In this document: positions 8,501-17,015 of the stretch, in pieces | Numbering within the stretch: the stretch's first letter is position 1 | Layout of the letters: the number at the start of each line of letters is the position of its first letter | Assembly (NCBI GenBank): GCA_905182655.1 | Contig: CAJJCN010000018.1 | Coordinates: 1-47,986 of the forward strand | Length of the DNA stretch: 47,986 nucleotides | Reading direction: 5' to 3' | From: Flammeovirgaceae bacterium UBA4465 | GTDB lineage: Bacteria; Bacteroidota; Bacteroidia; Cytophagales; Cyclobacteriaceae | Position numbers and translations under genes: made by a program | The notes under the pieces: generated by a model | Told to the model about the DNA's origin: nothing | Databases searched by the model: none | The model's input: the letters and a program-made list of their open reading frames with translations, nothing else

Positions 8501-10680
8501 CTAATCCCAAAATCGTCAGTAGCCTCACTGGTGGTAAAAGTCAATGTGAGTGTACTATCCTTAGAGGTAGAACCATCATTTATATATGTATTATTAGCAT
8601 TTTTAGCCGTTACCACTAGGGTCGGACTCACGCCGTCATAGGTCCAGGTAAATTGACTTGCCGCATTATTGTTATTCCCTGCACCATCTGTAAAAGTATT
8701 AGCGGCAATATCAAGGGTCGTTGCGCCACTTGATGAAGGAATAAAGGTGGCTGTGTAAACCGTACTGCTCGTCGCTGTAAAACTACTTATAGCCCCTCCT
8801 GAGACTGAGACATCACCAGCACTAAAATTAGAGGTAGCCTCACTACTGGTAAAGGTAAGGGTAAGGCTGGCATCATTGGTGGTCGAACCATCACCAATCG
8901 CATCACTTCCACTTGCAGCTGTGATGATCATGGTGGGCCCATCGCCATCATAGGTCCAGTTGAACTGGTTGGCTGCTGTATTTCCATTTTCTACGGCATC
9001 AGTAAATTTATTTGTGGACACATCAATGGTAGTAGCTCCCTTTGCGGCAGGCGTAAATGTGGCAAAATACACCGTGCTACTGGAGGAAGCAAAATTACTT
9101 ATCGTACCCCCTGTTGTAGAAATGTCTCCTGACACAAAATCTGTGGTGGGCTCACTACTCGTGAAAGTCAAATACAAAAGGCCATTATTTGTTGTGGCAC
9201 CGTCAGTGACCACGTTGGTTCCGTCACTTGCCGTAATCGTCATGGTTGGAACGATACCATCATAAGTCCAATTAAATTGACCTACTGCGGTATTGTTATT
9301 TCCCGCTTGATCTGTAAAAGCATTAGCTGTCACATCAATTGTGGTAGCTCCACTAGAGGTAGGTGTAAATGTAGCGGTATAGACATAACTGTCCGTTGCG
9401 GAAAAATCACTAATTGACCCACCACTTACGGTGATATCGCCAGCGACAAAGTTGTTGGTAATCTCACTACTTGTAAAGGTGATGGCCAAGGTTCCATCAT
9501 TGGTACTCGAACCATCTACAATAGCACTGCTTCCATTATGGGCAGTGATTGTCATTGTAGGCGCTGTAACATCAGCAAATTCATACCAGACTACATCATC
9601 AGCTAAATAGCCTGTTCCAATGACATCCATATCTCCGTCATCATCTATATCTGCGGCGGATACCGTCCATGGACCGTCTATATCAAGATCAACGATACGT
9701 TCTGTAAAATTTTGGGAACCATTATTTTCAAACCATGAAATATCATCATCTAAAAAAGCTGCTGCTAATACATCTAAATCTCCATCTCGATCCATATCCA
9801 GCACTTTAATATCATTACCTTCACAACCGTTAAAAGCCCCTTCAATTGTATACTTTGTAAAAGACTCTGAGCCATTATTTTTAAACCATACGATGTCCTC
9901 AGAATCGGTATAGTTCCAAGCTGAACTTACCACGTCGATGTCACCATCTCCATCCATGTCTGCTGGGTAGACTGAAGAAGCACCTTCAAAATCGGATTGA
10001 ATGATTTGCTTCGTAAAAGATTCTGATCCATTGTTCTCATACCAAACTATTGCTTTAGCACTCCAGCCAGCTGCTACAATGTCTAGATCACCATCTCCAT
10101 CCATATCCACAGGATGAGCATCCCGAGCCTGATCTAGGTTTCCATCAATGGTGTGTTCAGTAAAAGACTCAGAGCCATTGTTCTCAAACCAAGCAATATC
10201 GTCATCGCCACCAGCAGCGCCGACAATATCTAAATCACCGTCCCCATCTAGATCTATAGGATAAACAGACCATACTCCAAGAAAATTGCCTTCAATAATG
10301 TTTTTAGTAAAAGATTGTGAACCATTATTTTCATACCAGACAATATCATTTTCAGCAAGAGAGGCACTTATAATATCTATATCACCATCTCCATCCAAAT
10401 CAATGGGATATGAGTCAATAACACCATTGAAATTACCATCAATAGTGTTCTTAGTAAAAGATTGTGAACCGTTATTTTCATACCACACGATATCATCACC
10501 TGTATATGCTGCACTTACAATGTCCATATCACCATCACCATCTAAATCTATGGGAGAGACGGAAATAGCCCCATCAAAACCAGCATCAATATCATGCTTA
10601 GATTGGCTTGAATACTGTTGGGAAAATCCTAATACAGGAACTAGGAATGCGAAAAAGAAAAAATAATAAAATTGGTTCAT
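5578..10680 (-). CDS. Giant T9SS-secreted Ig/VCBS/cadherin repeat surface protein
   Basis: A 1700-residue protein in four blocks. Residues 1-21 are a very hydrophobic signal peptide ending GFSQ. Residues ~28-370 hold seven VCBS/FG-GAP repeats of ~49 residues with cores like [11 protein letters not shown] and a trailing [10 protein letters not shown] motif. Residues ~371-1416 hold ten Ig-like repeats of ~104 residues, each with TFTSSE, Vx[14 protein letters not shown] and a closing FNWTYDG, matching the Big_12-type bacterial Ig fold often seen in adhesins. Residues ~1417-1620 are two cadherin-like domains (ENTPNGT/ENSPNEF, DPDDD/DVDGD, LTV). The last ~80 residues begin IYPNPS and end WAVKFIKE, a type A T9SS sorting domain. 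It should therefore cross the outer membrane by T9SS and be anchored or released. Acidic Ca-binding loops suggest calcium-dependent rigidity. Role in adhesion or gliding is an inference. Confidence 0.92.
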   Translation of the reverse strand: MNQFYYFFFFAFLVPVLGFSQQYSSQSKHDIDAGFDGAISVSPIDLDGDGDMDIVSAAYTGDDIVWYENNGSQSFTKNTIDGNFNGVIDSYPIDLDGDGDIDIISASLAENDIVWYENNGSQSFTKNIIEGNFLGVWSVYPIDLDGDGDLDIVGAAGGDDDIAWFENNGSESFTEHTIDGNLDQARDAHPVDMDGDGDLDIVAAGWSAKAIVWYENNGSESFTKQIIQSDFEGASSVYPADMDGDGDIDVVSSAWNYTDSEDIVWFKNNGSESFTKYTIEGAFNGCEGNDIKVLDMDRDGDLDVLAAAFLDDDISWFENNGSQNFTERIVDLDIDGPWTVSAADIDDDGDMDVIGTGYLADDVVWYEFADVTAPTMTITAHNGSSAIVDGSSTNDGTLAITFTSSEITNNFVAGDITVSGGSISDFSATDSYVYTATFTPTSSGATTIDVTANAFTDQAGNNNTAVGQFNWTYDGIVPTMTITASDGTNVVTDGATTNNGLLYLTFTSSEPTTDFVSGDISTTGGTISNFASSSSTVYFATFTPAAKGATTIDVSTNKFTDAVENGNTAANQFNWTYDGDGPTMIITAASGSDAIGDGSTTNDASLTLTFTSSEATSNFSAGDVSVSGGAISSFTATSSTVYTATFIPSSSGATTLDIAANTFTDGAGNNNNAASQFTWTYDGVSPTLVVTAKNANNTYINDGSTSKDSTLTLTFTTSEATDDFGISDITAGGGIVSNFLATSSIVYTAQFIPNAEGATTIDVNAGVFNDAVGNGNTASSQFNWTYDGLPPSISIAATNDNNEAIADGATTNHAALTIIFTTSDATANFVLGDISVSGGILSNFSASSNSVYTATFTPSSSGTTTINVGADTFTDYAGNNNTASNSFNWTYDGTAPTITISAEAAGVVINEGSTSNDSTLTLTFVTSEATTDFEVDDISVTGGNLSNFVSSNFASTSGTVYKATLIPSSSGSVTIDINTNRFTDPVGNGNIAANPFNWNYDGIVPTVSLLVTSGNDTISSGMTTNDINLLLTFTSSEEITGFDGEDVVVSGGILSNFNVISSTLYIATFIPSDAGITTIDLLSNSFFDIAGNGNDSISTFNWTYINQGPSMTITAIDDNFSVLNGGTNNYSEFLVNFTSSMPTVNFALEDVTVTGGTLTNFSSSSASVYSAIFTPSIDGMITIDVAANTFSDVKGMNNREARPFIWTYDSKAPTLSMTATNGQSELSNNQTTNDKYLMLTFTFNEIVRDFVSEDLEVVGGVISEFKSTSSELYSAKFTPSSDGLCSIKIDTSSFLDAGGNDNVTIRRFDWTYDGTPPTIAITAKDENRIISDGDSIREGSLTFTFTISEETDDFNLEDIEAQGGGFSGFSKIDNQVYSALFLSSGSSDSKSIAVGLNSFEDAAHNSNSEQTVFNWTYDSNLAPQIILSSALLPENTPNGTLVTTIGATDPDDDILSYRIISGNINDAFDLDSLTGQLTVANSLMIDFETIPVFELNTEVSDGDLTDEAIITINVTDLAEDFNALPVIFDQNFLLVENSPNEFLVAMVIAEDVDGDALTYAITSGNSNQAFAIDSKSGALTVTNITALDYEITPIFSLTVLVQDGEGYDDAIIRISLIDLDDGPILSVLEEDEMIYPNPSRSMLNIKMNAFKEAILYDLSGKEILKSTERHVNISQLKADVYIVYLQNINGQVWAVKFIKE
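6430..9570 (-). repeat. Ten tandem Ig-like domain repeats (~312 bp each)
   Basis: Ten in-frame repeats inside the giant surface protein gene. The reverse complement of the FNWTYDG codons recurs about every 312 bases (near 6433, 6745, 7053, 7370, 7679, 8004, 8318, 8636, 8948 and 9260). The repeats nearest the protein N-terminus (high coordinates) resemble one another most, with TATFTP and SSSGATT nearly unchanged, while repeats 9 and 10 have drifted (for example [10 protein letters not shown] and [10 protein letters not shown]). Repeat 6 carries a short insertion that duplicates the SNF segment. Confidence 0.9.
9580..10600 (-). repeat. Seven tandem VCBS/FG-GAP repeats (~147 bp each)
   Basis: The 5' part of the same gene encodes seven ~49-residue repeats. 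Each has a DxDxDGDxD calcium loop, then I-V-W-[YF]-E-N-N-G-S-[QE]-[SN]-F-T. They would form a seven-bladed propeller. The fifth copy has a three-residue insertion (TDSEDIVWF) and the seventh is cut short before the first Ig domain. Confidence 0.85.
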
Positions 10681-11024
10681 TATTATCTAAGCGTTGTGAA
10701 TGATAATAATTATGATAAAATAAATAATAATTTTTGGCAAAAATAGAACATTTCTATCGTATTTCTGATACTTGATACTATATAAATACCTCGAGCATAC
10801 GAAAGGTGACCCTCCTTCAATTCATATCAGGAGGAATTGTTTTTTTTGACTGCTTAATATTCAATACTATTTGGAAATAGGTGTCGTGGGATTATTTCTA
10901 AATACATCATTTTTAATGAGGCGCTTATAATAGCTATAAGAACGTAAAAAACAGAGCTGAATAACCCCTTCTATATTAAAAGATTATTACGGTTTACATT
11001 TACTTTTAATTTCAATAAAATCTT
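10681..11024. other. Divergent intergenic region
   Basis: 344 bases between the starts of the surface protein (minus) and the aminotransferase (plus), so it should hold two promoters. I could not find a convincing pair of the Bacteroidota -33 TTTG and -7 TAnnTTTG boxes for either gene; the best partial -7 match for the plus strand is TACTTTTA at 11001-11008, 16 bases before the ATG. A GC-rich hairpin with a T tract lies in the middle and is listed separately. Confidence 0.5.
10811..10847 (+). terminator. Hairpin plus T8 tract in a leader region
   Basis: CCTCCT (10811-10816) pairs with AGGAGG (10829-10834) across a 12-base loop and is followed after five bases by eight consecutive T (10840-10847). 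This has the shape of a plus-strand intrinsic terminator although no plus-strand gene precedes it. It could end a small RNA, act as an attenuator of the aminotransferase transcript, or be chance. The long loop weakens the case. Confidence 0.35.
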
Positions 11025-11927
11025 ATGGTACACGGAACGCACAACGCTGAACATGATGAACGCAATAATGAGATACTCATTTTCATTAATGGTGCATTTA
11101 TGAAAAGAACTGAAGCTAAAATTTCGGTATTTGACAGTGGGTATCTCGTGGGGGATGGTGTTTGGGAAGGGGTTCGATTACATCATGGACGCTTGGTCTT
11201 TATTGAAGATCATTTAGACAGATTGTGGAAAGCGGCTAGAGCAACCTCTATTCAGCTCCCTTTTACCAAAGAAGAATTGATAAAGCACATCCTTGACACC
11301 GTAGCAAAAAATGAGATGGTTGATGACGTTCATATCCGAGTTATGATTACTCGAGGTATTAAAAAAACTCCCTCACAAGATCCCAGACATACTTTATCAG
11401 GACCCAACTTGGTGATCATTGCAGAGCATAAAAAAGCGGTAACCTCTACGCTCAAAGAAGGTATTAAATTATTTACCAGTACCATTCGTCGGGGATCTCC
11501 CGACTATCTGGATCCCAAATTGAACTGTCATAGTAAATTACATGAAGTGCAAGCCTTGATTCAAGCCATTGAAGCTGGGGCTGATGAGGCGCTGATGCTA
11601 GATATTAATGGTTTTGTGAGTACTTGTAATGCGACTAATTTTTTTATGGTCACGGATGGAGAAGTTTGGACGTCAACTGATGCCTATTGCATGAATGGCA
11701 TCACCCGTTCAAAAGTAATCCAAGTATGTCTTAAAAATCAGATCCCATGTCGTCAGAAAAATTTCTCTTTATATGATGTATACAGCGCAGATGAAGCCTT
11801 TGTAACAGGTACGTTCGGAGGCCTGACGCCCGTCCGTCGTGTTGATGGGAAATTGATTGGCAACTTCGATCTTGTCCTTACCCAAAGACTGCAAGCGTTA
11901 TACTATGAAATGATCACGGGTTCCTAA
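11025..11927 (+). CDS. Class IV PLP-dependent aminotransferase
   Basis: 300 residues, the usual size for fold-type IV aminotransferases (branched-chain amino acid, D-amino acid and aminodeoxychorismate lyase group). Landmarks in order: INGAF and SVFDSGYLVGDGVWEG near residues 21-50, the substrate-side region KLNCHSK with the likely Schiff-base Lys at residue 171, GADEALMLD, TCNATNFFMV, the NGITR motif that binds the PLP phosphate, and a closing VTGTFGGLTPV. The Glu that usually follows the dG-xV segment is replaced by Ser-Thr-Cys, as in a recognisable subfamily with CHSK and TCN motifs, so I do not name it ilvE or dat. The start is supported because the conserved INGAF segment begins just after it. 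It precedes the polyketide cluster on the same strand but is separated by 241 bases. Confidence 0.88.
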   Translation: MVHGTHNAEHDERNNEILIFINGAFMKRTEAKISVFDSGYLVGDGVWEGVRLHHGRLVFIEDHLDRLWKAARATSIQLPFTKEELIKHILDTVAKNEMVDDVHIRVMITRGIKKTPSQDPRHTLSGPNLVIIAEHKKAVTSTLKEGIKLFTSTIRRGSPDYLDPKLNCHSKLHEVQALIQAIEAGADEALMLDINGFVSTCNATNFFMVTDGEVWTSTDAYCMNGITRSKVIQVCLKNQIPCRQKNFSLYDVYSADEAFVTGTFGGLTPVRRVDGKLIGNFDLVLTQRLQALYYEMITGS

Positions 11928-12168
11928 GAAAGATCTATCCAGAACTCCCCTGATTTTCCTTTAATAAATCGTTATAAAATTGATTTTTTCAAACCATTGA
12001 TCCGGCAGTATAGGTTTAAATCATAAGTTCACGAGGTCATTGCCATGATAAATAAGATTTCATTCGAAAAACCTATTCCCTCCCGAACAATTGAAACTTT
12101 CAATGTGTAAATTACTCTTTAAAGCAAATCAAATATCCATATGAAAATAAATCATCAACAACTGAAAG

Positions 12169-12861
12169 GTGAATTTTAAGCAACGATCTGAGCTGAAAGA
12201 GCTCATGGATGATTTGGACTGCGATGGACCTGTAGTGGACCAAAGTTTAGCAGAGTTGGACGCTATTAATTATTGGTTGGGAGGAGATTGGGTGAGCTTA
12301 AAAGGGCTTAAAAAGTTGATCGATAAAAATAAGCAGCCTTTTTCTATTATCGATTTGGGATGTGGTAGCGGTGCTCTTTTATCGCAAATGGCCCAAGAAT
12401 ATCAAGATCAATTGAATTCAGGAGTAGGCATTGATGCCAATGCCTATATACTAAAATACGCTAGAGACGCTCAAGCAGCATTTAAACAATTGTCCTTCAT
12501 TAATGTAAATGTACTTGATGCAGCTGAAAAGGAGTTTAACTGTGATATTTTGCACGCCAGTCTATTTTTACACCATTTTAGTCATGATGAGTTGGTCATG
12601 TTATTTAAAAAATTTATGACACAAAGAGGTAGAGGAATGGTTATCAGTGATTTACATCGCCACTGGCTGGCCTATTATAGCATAAAATACTTGACCCAAT
12701 GGTTTTCAAAATCAGCTATGGTTCAATACGATGGACCCTTGTCAGTGATGCGTGGTTTTCGTCGTAAAGAATGGATACGTATATTTGAAGCTGCCGGTAT
12801 AAAGGATTATCAGATCCGTTGGAAATGGGCTTTCAGATGGCAAATCATCATTAAATTTTAA
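12169..12861 (+). CDS. Class I SAM methyltransferase of the type III PKS cluster
   Basis: 230 residues. SAM-binding motif I is IIDLGCGSGALL at about residues 60-71, followed by GVGIDANAYIL (motif II) and DILHASLFLHHF (motif IV/V region), a standard class I fold. The start is GTG at 12169, because an in-frame TGA lies just before it (12163-12165) and the segment RSELKELMDDLD matches the usual N-terminus of methyltransferases found next to type III PKS genes in Bacteroidota. The next in-frame ATG at 12205 would remove part of it. A 12-codon frame starting ATG at 12141 ends at 12179, overlapping the GTG start in another frame, and may couple translation. The FAD oxidoreductase follows after 4 nt. 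In phenolic-lipid clusters such an enzyme methylates the polyketide ring; that role here is inferred. Confidence 0.85.
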   Translation: MNFKQRSELKELMDDLDCDGPVVDQSLAELDAINYWLGGDWVSLKGLKKLIDKNKQPFSIIDLGCGSGALLSQMAQEYQDQLNSGVGIDANAYILKYARDAQAAFKQLSFINVNVLDAAEKEFNCDILHASLFLHHFSHDELVMLFKKFMTQRGRGMVISDLHRHWLAYYSIKYLTQWFSKSAMVQYDGPLSVMRGFRRKEWIRIFEAAGIKDYQIRWKWAFRWQIIIKF

Positions 12862-12865
12862 TTAT

Positions 12866-13978
12866 ATGTACGATGTAGCAATTCTCGGTGGAGGATTGGC
12901 AGGATTGACCAATGCTTATCTCCTGGCTAAATCAGGTTATAAAGTCATTTTACTAGAAAAAGGCAGTTATCCACAACATAAGGTTTGTGGAGAATACATC
13001 AGTAATGAGGTACTTCCCTTTTTAAAAAAAAATGATTTATACCCCAAAGATTTAAGACCTAGCCAAATTAATAAATTTCAATTGACCACTGAGGCAGGTA
13101 AATCTTTAGACTTACCCCTAGACACAGGTGCTTTTGGTATCAGTAGACTGGCTTTTGATAACTATTTATATCAAAAATGTAAGGCTTTGGGTGTTGACTG
13201 TTTCACGAATACCAAAGTTCTTGATTGTGTTTTTGAAGATCCGCATTTCAATATATCCACTTCAAAGGGCAGTCATTTAGCCTATTATGCCGTCGGTGCC
13301 TTCGGAAAAAAAAGCAATTTAGATCGCGTCTTAAATCGCAGCATAAAACCTGAAAAATCATCTTATTTGGCAGTTAAATATCATGTGCGTACTGATTTTG
13401 CCCTAGATACGGTTGCCCTGCACAATTTTCGTGGTGGTTATTGTGGTGTGAATAAAATTGAAGATGATCTCTATAATATTTGTTACTTGACACAAGGTAG
13501 CAACCTCAAACAATCAGGATCCATTCAATCAATGGAAACTGATATTTTGTTTAAGAACCCCTATCTTAAAGAATTATTTAAATCTAGTGATTTTATTTTT
13601 GATAATCCTCTCATTATTAATCAGATAAACTTCAATAATAAACAATTAATTGAAGGTAATATGATCATGTGTGGTGATACAGCAGGCTTGATTACCCCTT
13701 TATGTGGAAATGGTATGGCTATAGCTATTCACTCAGGCAAGTTATTGGCTGAAGTAATCATTCAAAAAAAAGCGCGGCCTGATCTCCGTCGAGAAGTACA
13801 AGATCTATATAAATTTCAATGGACTCGATGGTTTAGTAATCGACTCATGTGGGGAAGAAATCTACAAGTTCTATTTGGAAGTCATATACTGAGTAGCGCC
13901 ACTTTAGCTATGGCAAAATCTTTTCCTACCTTGGCCCAGAAGCTCATCTCAAAGACACACGGAAAGTCATTTAGCTGA
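12866..13978 (+). CDS. FAD-dependent oxidoreductase/monooxygenase of the PKS cluster
   Basis: 370 residues. The N-terminal FAD-binding Rossmann motif is AILGGGLAGLTNAYLL with a closing acidic residue in LLEKG. CGEYIS follows at ~40, as in flavin oxidoreductases of the geranylgeranyl reductase/aromatic hydroxylase group. The second FAD motif is MCGDTAGLITPLCGNGMA near residue 270. It is cotranscribed with the methyltransferase (4 nt gap) and ends 6 nt before the convergent deacetylase gene. Such enzymes in type III PKS clusters hydroxylate the phenolic ring toward a quinone, or reduce prenyl chains. I cannot separate these alternatives by motif alone. No signal peptide or clear membrane anchor is visible. 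Confidence 0.87.
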   Translation: MYDVAILGGGLAGLTNAYLLAKSGYKVILLEKGSYPQHKVCGEYISNEVLPFLKKNDLYPKDLRPSQINKFQLTTEAGKSLDLPLDTGAFGISRLAFDNYLYQKCKALGVDCFTNTKVLDCVFEDPHFNISTSKGSHLAYYAVGAFGKKSNLDRVLNRSIKPEKSSYLAVKYHVRTDFALDTVALHNFRGGYCGVNKIEDDLYNICYLTQGSNLKQSGSIQSMETDILFKNPYLKELFKSSDFIFDNPLIINQINFNNKQLIEGNMIMCGDTAGLITPLCGNGMAIAIHSGKLLAEVIIQKKARPDLRREVQDLYKFQWTRWFSNRLMWGRNLQVLFGSHILSSATLAMAKSFPTLAQKLISKTHGKSFS

Positions 13979-13984
13979 CCCTTT

Positions 13985-14887
13985 TTAGAAAAACATATGT
14001 TGTGCTAATTTGAAGGTATTGGCATGGGCATCTATAATATCCTTAATATTTGGAGAATAGCCCCCTCCCATACATACTACCATAGGTATTTGGTTGCGTT
14101 GGGCAAAATCAAGAACATAGTGATCTCTTCTTTTACAACCCTCTTTCGTCAATCCAAGTCGACCCAATTTATCTGTCTCTAATACATCTACGCCTGCTTG
14201 ATAAAAAATGAACCCCGGATGAAAATGTTGCGTCACTTCATTGAGGTGTTGCGATAACAAGGCTAAATAAGTTTCATCGTTACAACCATCCTCAAGTCCA
14301 ATATCTAGATCACTTTGTTCTTTTCTGATAGGATAATTTTTTGCGCCATGCATGCTAAAAGTAAATACACGAGGATCATTTTTAAAAATCTCAGCCGTTC
14401 CATTGCCCTGATGTACGTCTAGGTCAATGATCAGTACTTGCTTGACCTTTTCCTTTCTTAATAAATAGTTTGCGCCAATGGCCTGGTCGTTAAGCATACA
14501 GAAGCCTTCTCCTCGATCGGAAAATGCATGATGGGTACCTCCAGCAATATTAAATGATATTCCATGCGCGAAAGCATATGTTATGCATTGCAGCGTTCCT
14601 CCCGCAATATTGACCTCTCTCTCTACAAGTAACTGACTTAGTGGAAACCCTATTGATCTTATCTCTGATGGAGAAAGATTAAGTTGGATCAATCGGTGCC
14701 AATAATGCGTAGCGTGAACTTCTAAAATATCTTTTTCTAAAGCATTTTTGGGGTGAAAGAAATTTTCCTTTACAACCACGCCTTCGTGTAACAGCTGTTT
14801 AGGTAACAGCTCATACTTGAGCATGGGAAAACGATGCTTTTCAGGTAAGTGATGTGCGTAAATTTCAGAAAAAGCAATTTTAAGCAT
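13985..14887 (-). CDS. Class I/II histone deacetylase-family deacetylase
   Basis: 300 residues with the full zinc hydrolase signature of the HDAC/AcuC/acetylpolyamine amidohydrolase superfamily: NIAGGTHHAF (general-base His pair at 119-120), GFCMLND, the metal-binding DLDVHQGNGT (Asp157 and His159), a third ligand in LETDKLGRLGLT (Asp239), and GGGYSP with the transition-state Tyr. It should be catalytically intact. Bacterial members deacetylate small molecules (polyamines, acetoin-related, bacillithiol precursors) or proteins; the substrate cannot be inferred. Its start overlaps the end of the UbiA gene by 8 nt, so the two are translationally coupled. That coupling is the main reason to suspect a link to the polyketide cluster rather than a free-standing deacetylase. 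Confidence 0.9.
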   Translation of the reverse strand: MLKIAFSEIYAHHLPEKHRFPMLKYELLPKQLLHEGVVVKENFFHPKNALEKDILEVHATHYWHRLIQLNLSPSEIRSIGFPLSQLLVEREVNIAGGTLQCITYAFAHGISFNIAGGTHHAFSDRGEGFCMLNDQAIGANYLLRKEKVKQVLIIDLDVHQGNGTAEIFKNDPRVFTFSMHGAKNYPIRKEQSDLDIGLEDGCNDETYLALLSQHLNEVTQHFHPGFIFYQAGVDVLETDKLGRLGLTKEGCKRRDHYVLDFAQRNQIPMVVCMGGGYSPNIKDIIDAHANTFKLAQHMFF

Positions 14888-15758
14888 TGAAAATAATCAA
14901 AAGGAGAAAAAAGGCATTGAGGCAGAGTGCCGAAAGCCTATTTAACTTCATGGTGTGATCATAATCAGCCGTATCTATTCTTTTTCTTACCTTTTGATAC
15001 CAAAAGATATAATAAATGAAAAGCGGGATCATCAAGATGAGATAAAGTAACATAGTCTGTGAATCCTGATAATAGAAAAAATAGCTGACATACCCGAGGG
15101 CTGTAATGATAAATCCAAGGGCCGTAAAGTGAAACGTACCTAGGATACCCAATCTGAGGCTTAAGGTCAAATCACCTCTTTCTCTATCTTCATTATGTTG
15201 ATATACTTGTGTGATGGGATAGGCACTCATAAGCATCATAGTGGTTAATAATGCAGGGATTTGAATCATAGACGTAGTAAGTCTCCATATAGGTATATCA
15301 TGTATGGCCCAATAAGTAACTAAAAATACAAAATACCCCTGAAAAACCGATACAACGATCCAACTGACCATAGGTCGCTTCTTTAGACGAATCGAAGGAT
15401 GACTGTAGGCTTTACTAATAAGACCATATATTAGCATGGAAATGGCCGTTGGAAGATCTATACATAAGGCCAATGAAACACCTATACCATCTAAAGCAAT
15501 CGAAAAATAGTACAGCTCTTTCGTAACTTTAGGCGGATATTTAATTCCTGCAATGCTTTCTTTATCTTTATCGAAATAGGAATTGAAACCATTACTTGCC
15601 GGATAAATAAGTAAATGCCAACAAACGAATAATACCAGGGTTTCAATCCAATTAATTGATTGGGGCGTTATGGCTACAGCAAATAAAAAAATAGGCAATA
15701 AATTAAAACTAAAAGTGATTCTTAAATGTTTTAAAGTTGAATTTGAGATTAAGTACAT
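14880..15758 (-). CDS. UbiA-family prenyltransferase
   Basis: 292 residues and about eight or nine hydrophobic segments, typical of the UbiA superfamily of integral membrane aromatic prenyltransferases. The first Asp-rich motif is in NSYFDKDKES (residues 59-68) and the second near YQHNEDRERGD (about residues 190-200), with the usual SLRLG after it. Spacing and order fit, although the first motif reads NxxxDxD rather than the commonest NDxxDxxxD. The family attaches isoprenoid chains to an aromatic acceptor or glycerol phosphate. Because it sits divergently 103 nt from a type III PKS gene, a prenylated polyketide phenol or quinone is the natural hypothesis. It is not clearly MenA, UbiA or a carotenoid-type enzyme. 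Confidence 0.88.
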   Translation of the reverse strand: MYLISNSTLKHLRITFSFNLLPIFLFAVAITPQSINWIETLVLFVCWHLLIYPASNGFNSYFDKDKESIAGIKYPPKVTKELYYFSIALDGIGVSLALCIDLPTAISMLIYGLISKAYSHPSIRLKKRPMVSWIVVSVFQGYFVFLVTYWAIHDIPIWRLTTSMIQIPALLTTMMLMSAYPITQVYQHNEDRERGDLTLSLRLGILGTFHFTALGFIITALGYVSYFFYYQDSQTMLLYLILMIPLFIYYIFWYQKVRKRIDTADYDHTMKLNRLSALCLNAFFLLLIIFNA

Positions 15759-15861
15759 TTCGGGTAATAGGCTATATCAAACTTGTGCATATTACAGATA
15801 AACTCATCAAATAATTCAATTTTTATGTCCAAAAATTTAATATTGACTCAATTTTAATTCT
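15759..15861. promoter_or_regulatory. Divergent promoter region of UbiA and type III PKS genes
   Basis: 103 AT-rich bases separate the start codons of the UbiA gene (minus) and the type III PKS gene (plus), so both promoters must fit here. I did not find a clean -33/-7 Bacteroidota promoter pair on either strand. The compact shared region itself makes coordinated control plausible. No operator-like dyad stands out. Confidence 0.55.
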
Positions 15862-16935
15862 ATGCCTGCTTTCATTAATGCGATTGGTACTGCGGTTCCC
15901 AATTTAAAGATCTCCCAAAGTAAAATTGCTACTTATATGAAGCAGCATATTGAGTTCAGCGAGAAGCAATCCCATCAATTAGATGTAATCTACAGAGCTT
16001 CGGGCATTGATCACAGGTATTCCATTTTACCTGACTTCCATCAAACAACAGAAACTCCAGGCTTCATCATGCATGGTACAGAGCCTAGCCTCAATGATCG
16101 TATGAAGTTGTATGAAATAGAAGCTCCTGTATTGGCTATAGAATCAATCTTAGAGTGCATGAAGGGAAAGGACCTCAATGACCTAACGCACCTCATTACC
16201 GTAAGCTGTACTGGCATGTATGCTCCTGGGATTGACTTGGAAATTGTTGAACAATTAAAAATGAGAACTGATATCCATAGAACAGCCATCAATTTTATGG
16301 GTTGCTATGGTGTTTTTAATGCTTTAAAACTAGCTCAATCCATATGCGAAGCATCGGCAACGGCGCAAGTGCTCATTGTTTCTGTAGAATTATGTACGCT
16401 CCATTTTCAACGTAAGAATGATGAATTCTTAAATTTATCGCAAGCCCTTTTTTCAGATGGTGCAGCGAGTTGTTTGGTTACAAATAACGAAGCATCCGAT
16501 GCTTTTTTAATAGATCAATTTCATTGTGATATCCTCTTCAAAGGAAAAAATGAAATGTCATGGAAAATAGGTCAAAATGCTTTTGATATGGTCTTAACTC
16601 ATGAAGTAGCTAAATTGATTGAGGGAAATACAAAAAGTGCGGTATCAAAATTGCTAGGTAAAGTCCCTTTTAATTTTTCTGAAATATGTCACTATGCCCT
16701 ACATCCGGGAGGTAAAAGCATTCTTAAAGCGATAGAGCATAACTTGAATCTTTCAAAGGAGCATAATATACACTCGTATCATATTTTGAGGAATTATGGA
16801 AATATGTCTTCGGCTACGATATTATTTGTTCTGAAAAAATTATTAGATGACCATAATCAGGTAAAAGGTCCGGTCTTGTCTATGGCTTTTGGCCCTGGGT
16901 TAACTATCGAAACTATGTTGCTTAAGCTCAGATAA
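15862..16935 (+). CDS. Type III polyketide synthase (chalcone/alkylresorcinol synthase-like)
   Basis: 357 residues, the normal length of a single-domain type III PKS. The catalytic triad is present: Cys116 in TVSCTGMYAPGID, His281 in HYALHPGGKS, and Asn314 in NYGNMSSATI. The closing segment MAFGPGLTIETMLL is the conserved GFGPG-type loop of the family. These enzymes extend a starter acyl-CoA (often a fatty acyl group in bacteria) with malonyl-CoA to give alkylresorcinols, alkylpyrones or phloroglucinols. Together with the methyltransferase and flavin oxidoreductase at 12169-13978 it matches the logic of the SrsA-SrsB-SrsC phenolic-lipid operon of Streptomyces, with a UbiA prenyltransferase in between. 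No acyl-activation enzyme lies in the window. A strong hairpin terminator follows. Confidence 0.93.
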   Translation: MPAFINAIGTAVPNLKISQSKIATYMKQHIEFSEKQSHQLDVIYRASGIDHRYSILPDFHQTTETPGFIMHGTEPSLNDRMKLYEIEAPVLAIESILECMKGKDLNDLTHLITVSCTGMYAPGIDLEIVEQLKMRTDIHRTAINFMGCYGVFNALKLAQSICEASATAQVLIVSVELCTLHFQRKNDEFLNLSQALFSDGAASCLVTNNEASDAFLIDQFHCDILFKGKNEMSWKIGQNAFDMVLTHEVAKLIEGNTKSAVSKLLGKVPFNFSEICHYALHPGGKSILKAIEHNLNLSKEHNIHSYHILRNYGNMSSATILFVLKKLLDDHNQVKGPVLSMAFGPGLTIETMLLKLR

Positions 16936-16944
16936 AAAAAATAT

Positions 16945-16978
16945 AAAAAAAGACCTTAGGCTACTAAGGTCTTTTTTT
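16945..16978. terminator. Bidirectional intrinsic terminator
   Basis: A perfect 15-base-pair dyad: an A-tract plus AGACCTTAG (16945-16959), a GCTA loop, then CTAAGGTCT plus a T-tract (16964-16978). The 9-bp mixed core with flanking A6/T6 serves both strands. It lies between the convergent ends of the type III PKS gene (plus) and the TPR gene downstream of gyrA (minus). Confidence 0.9.
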
Positions 16979-17015
16979 ATCGTCTGATAATGATTTAATT
17001 AATTTTCAACAATCT

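Noticed and set aside
8242-8619. Antisense open frames opposite the Ig repeats and other long genes
   Set aside because: They repeat with the Ig period, have no family features, and are shadows of the coding strand.
6430-9570. Regular ~312-bp spacing considered as a CRISPR or satellite array
   Set aside because: The units are in frame, encode Ig-like domains and differ at synonymous and nonsynonymous sites; the period is far too long for CRISPR.
11025-11927. Including the class IV aminotransferase in the polyketide cluster
   Set aside because: A 241-base gap separates it from the methyltransferase and no pathway step clearly needs it; linkage is possible but unsupported.
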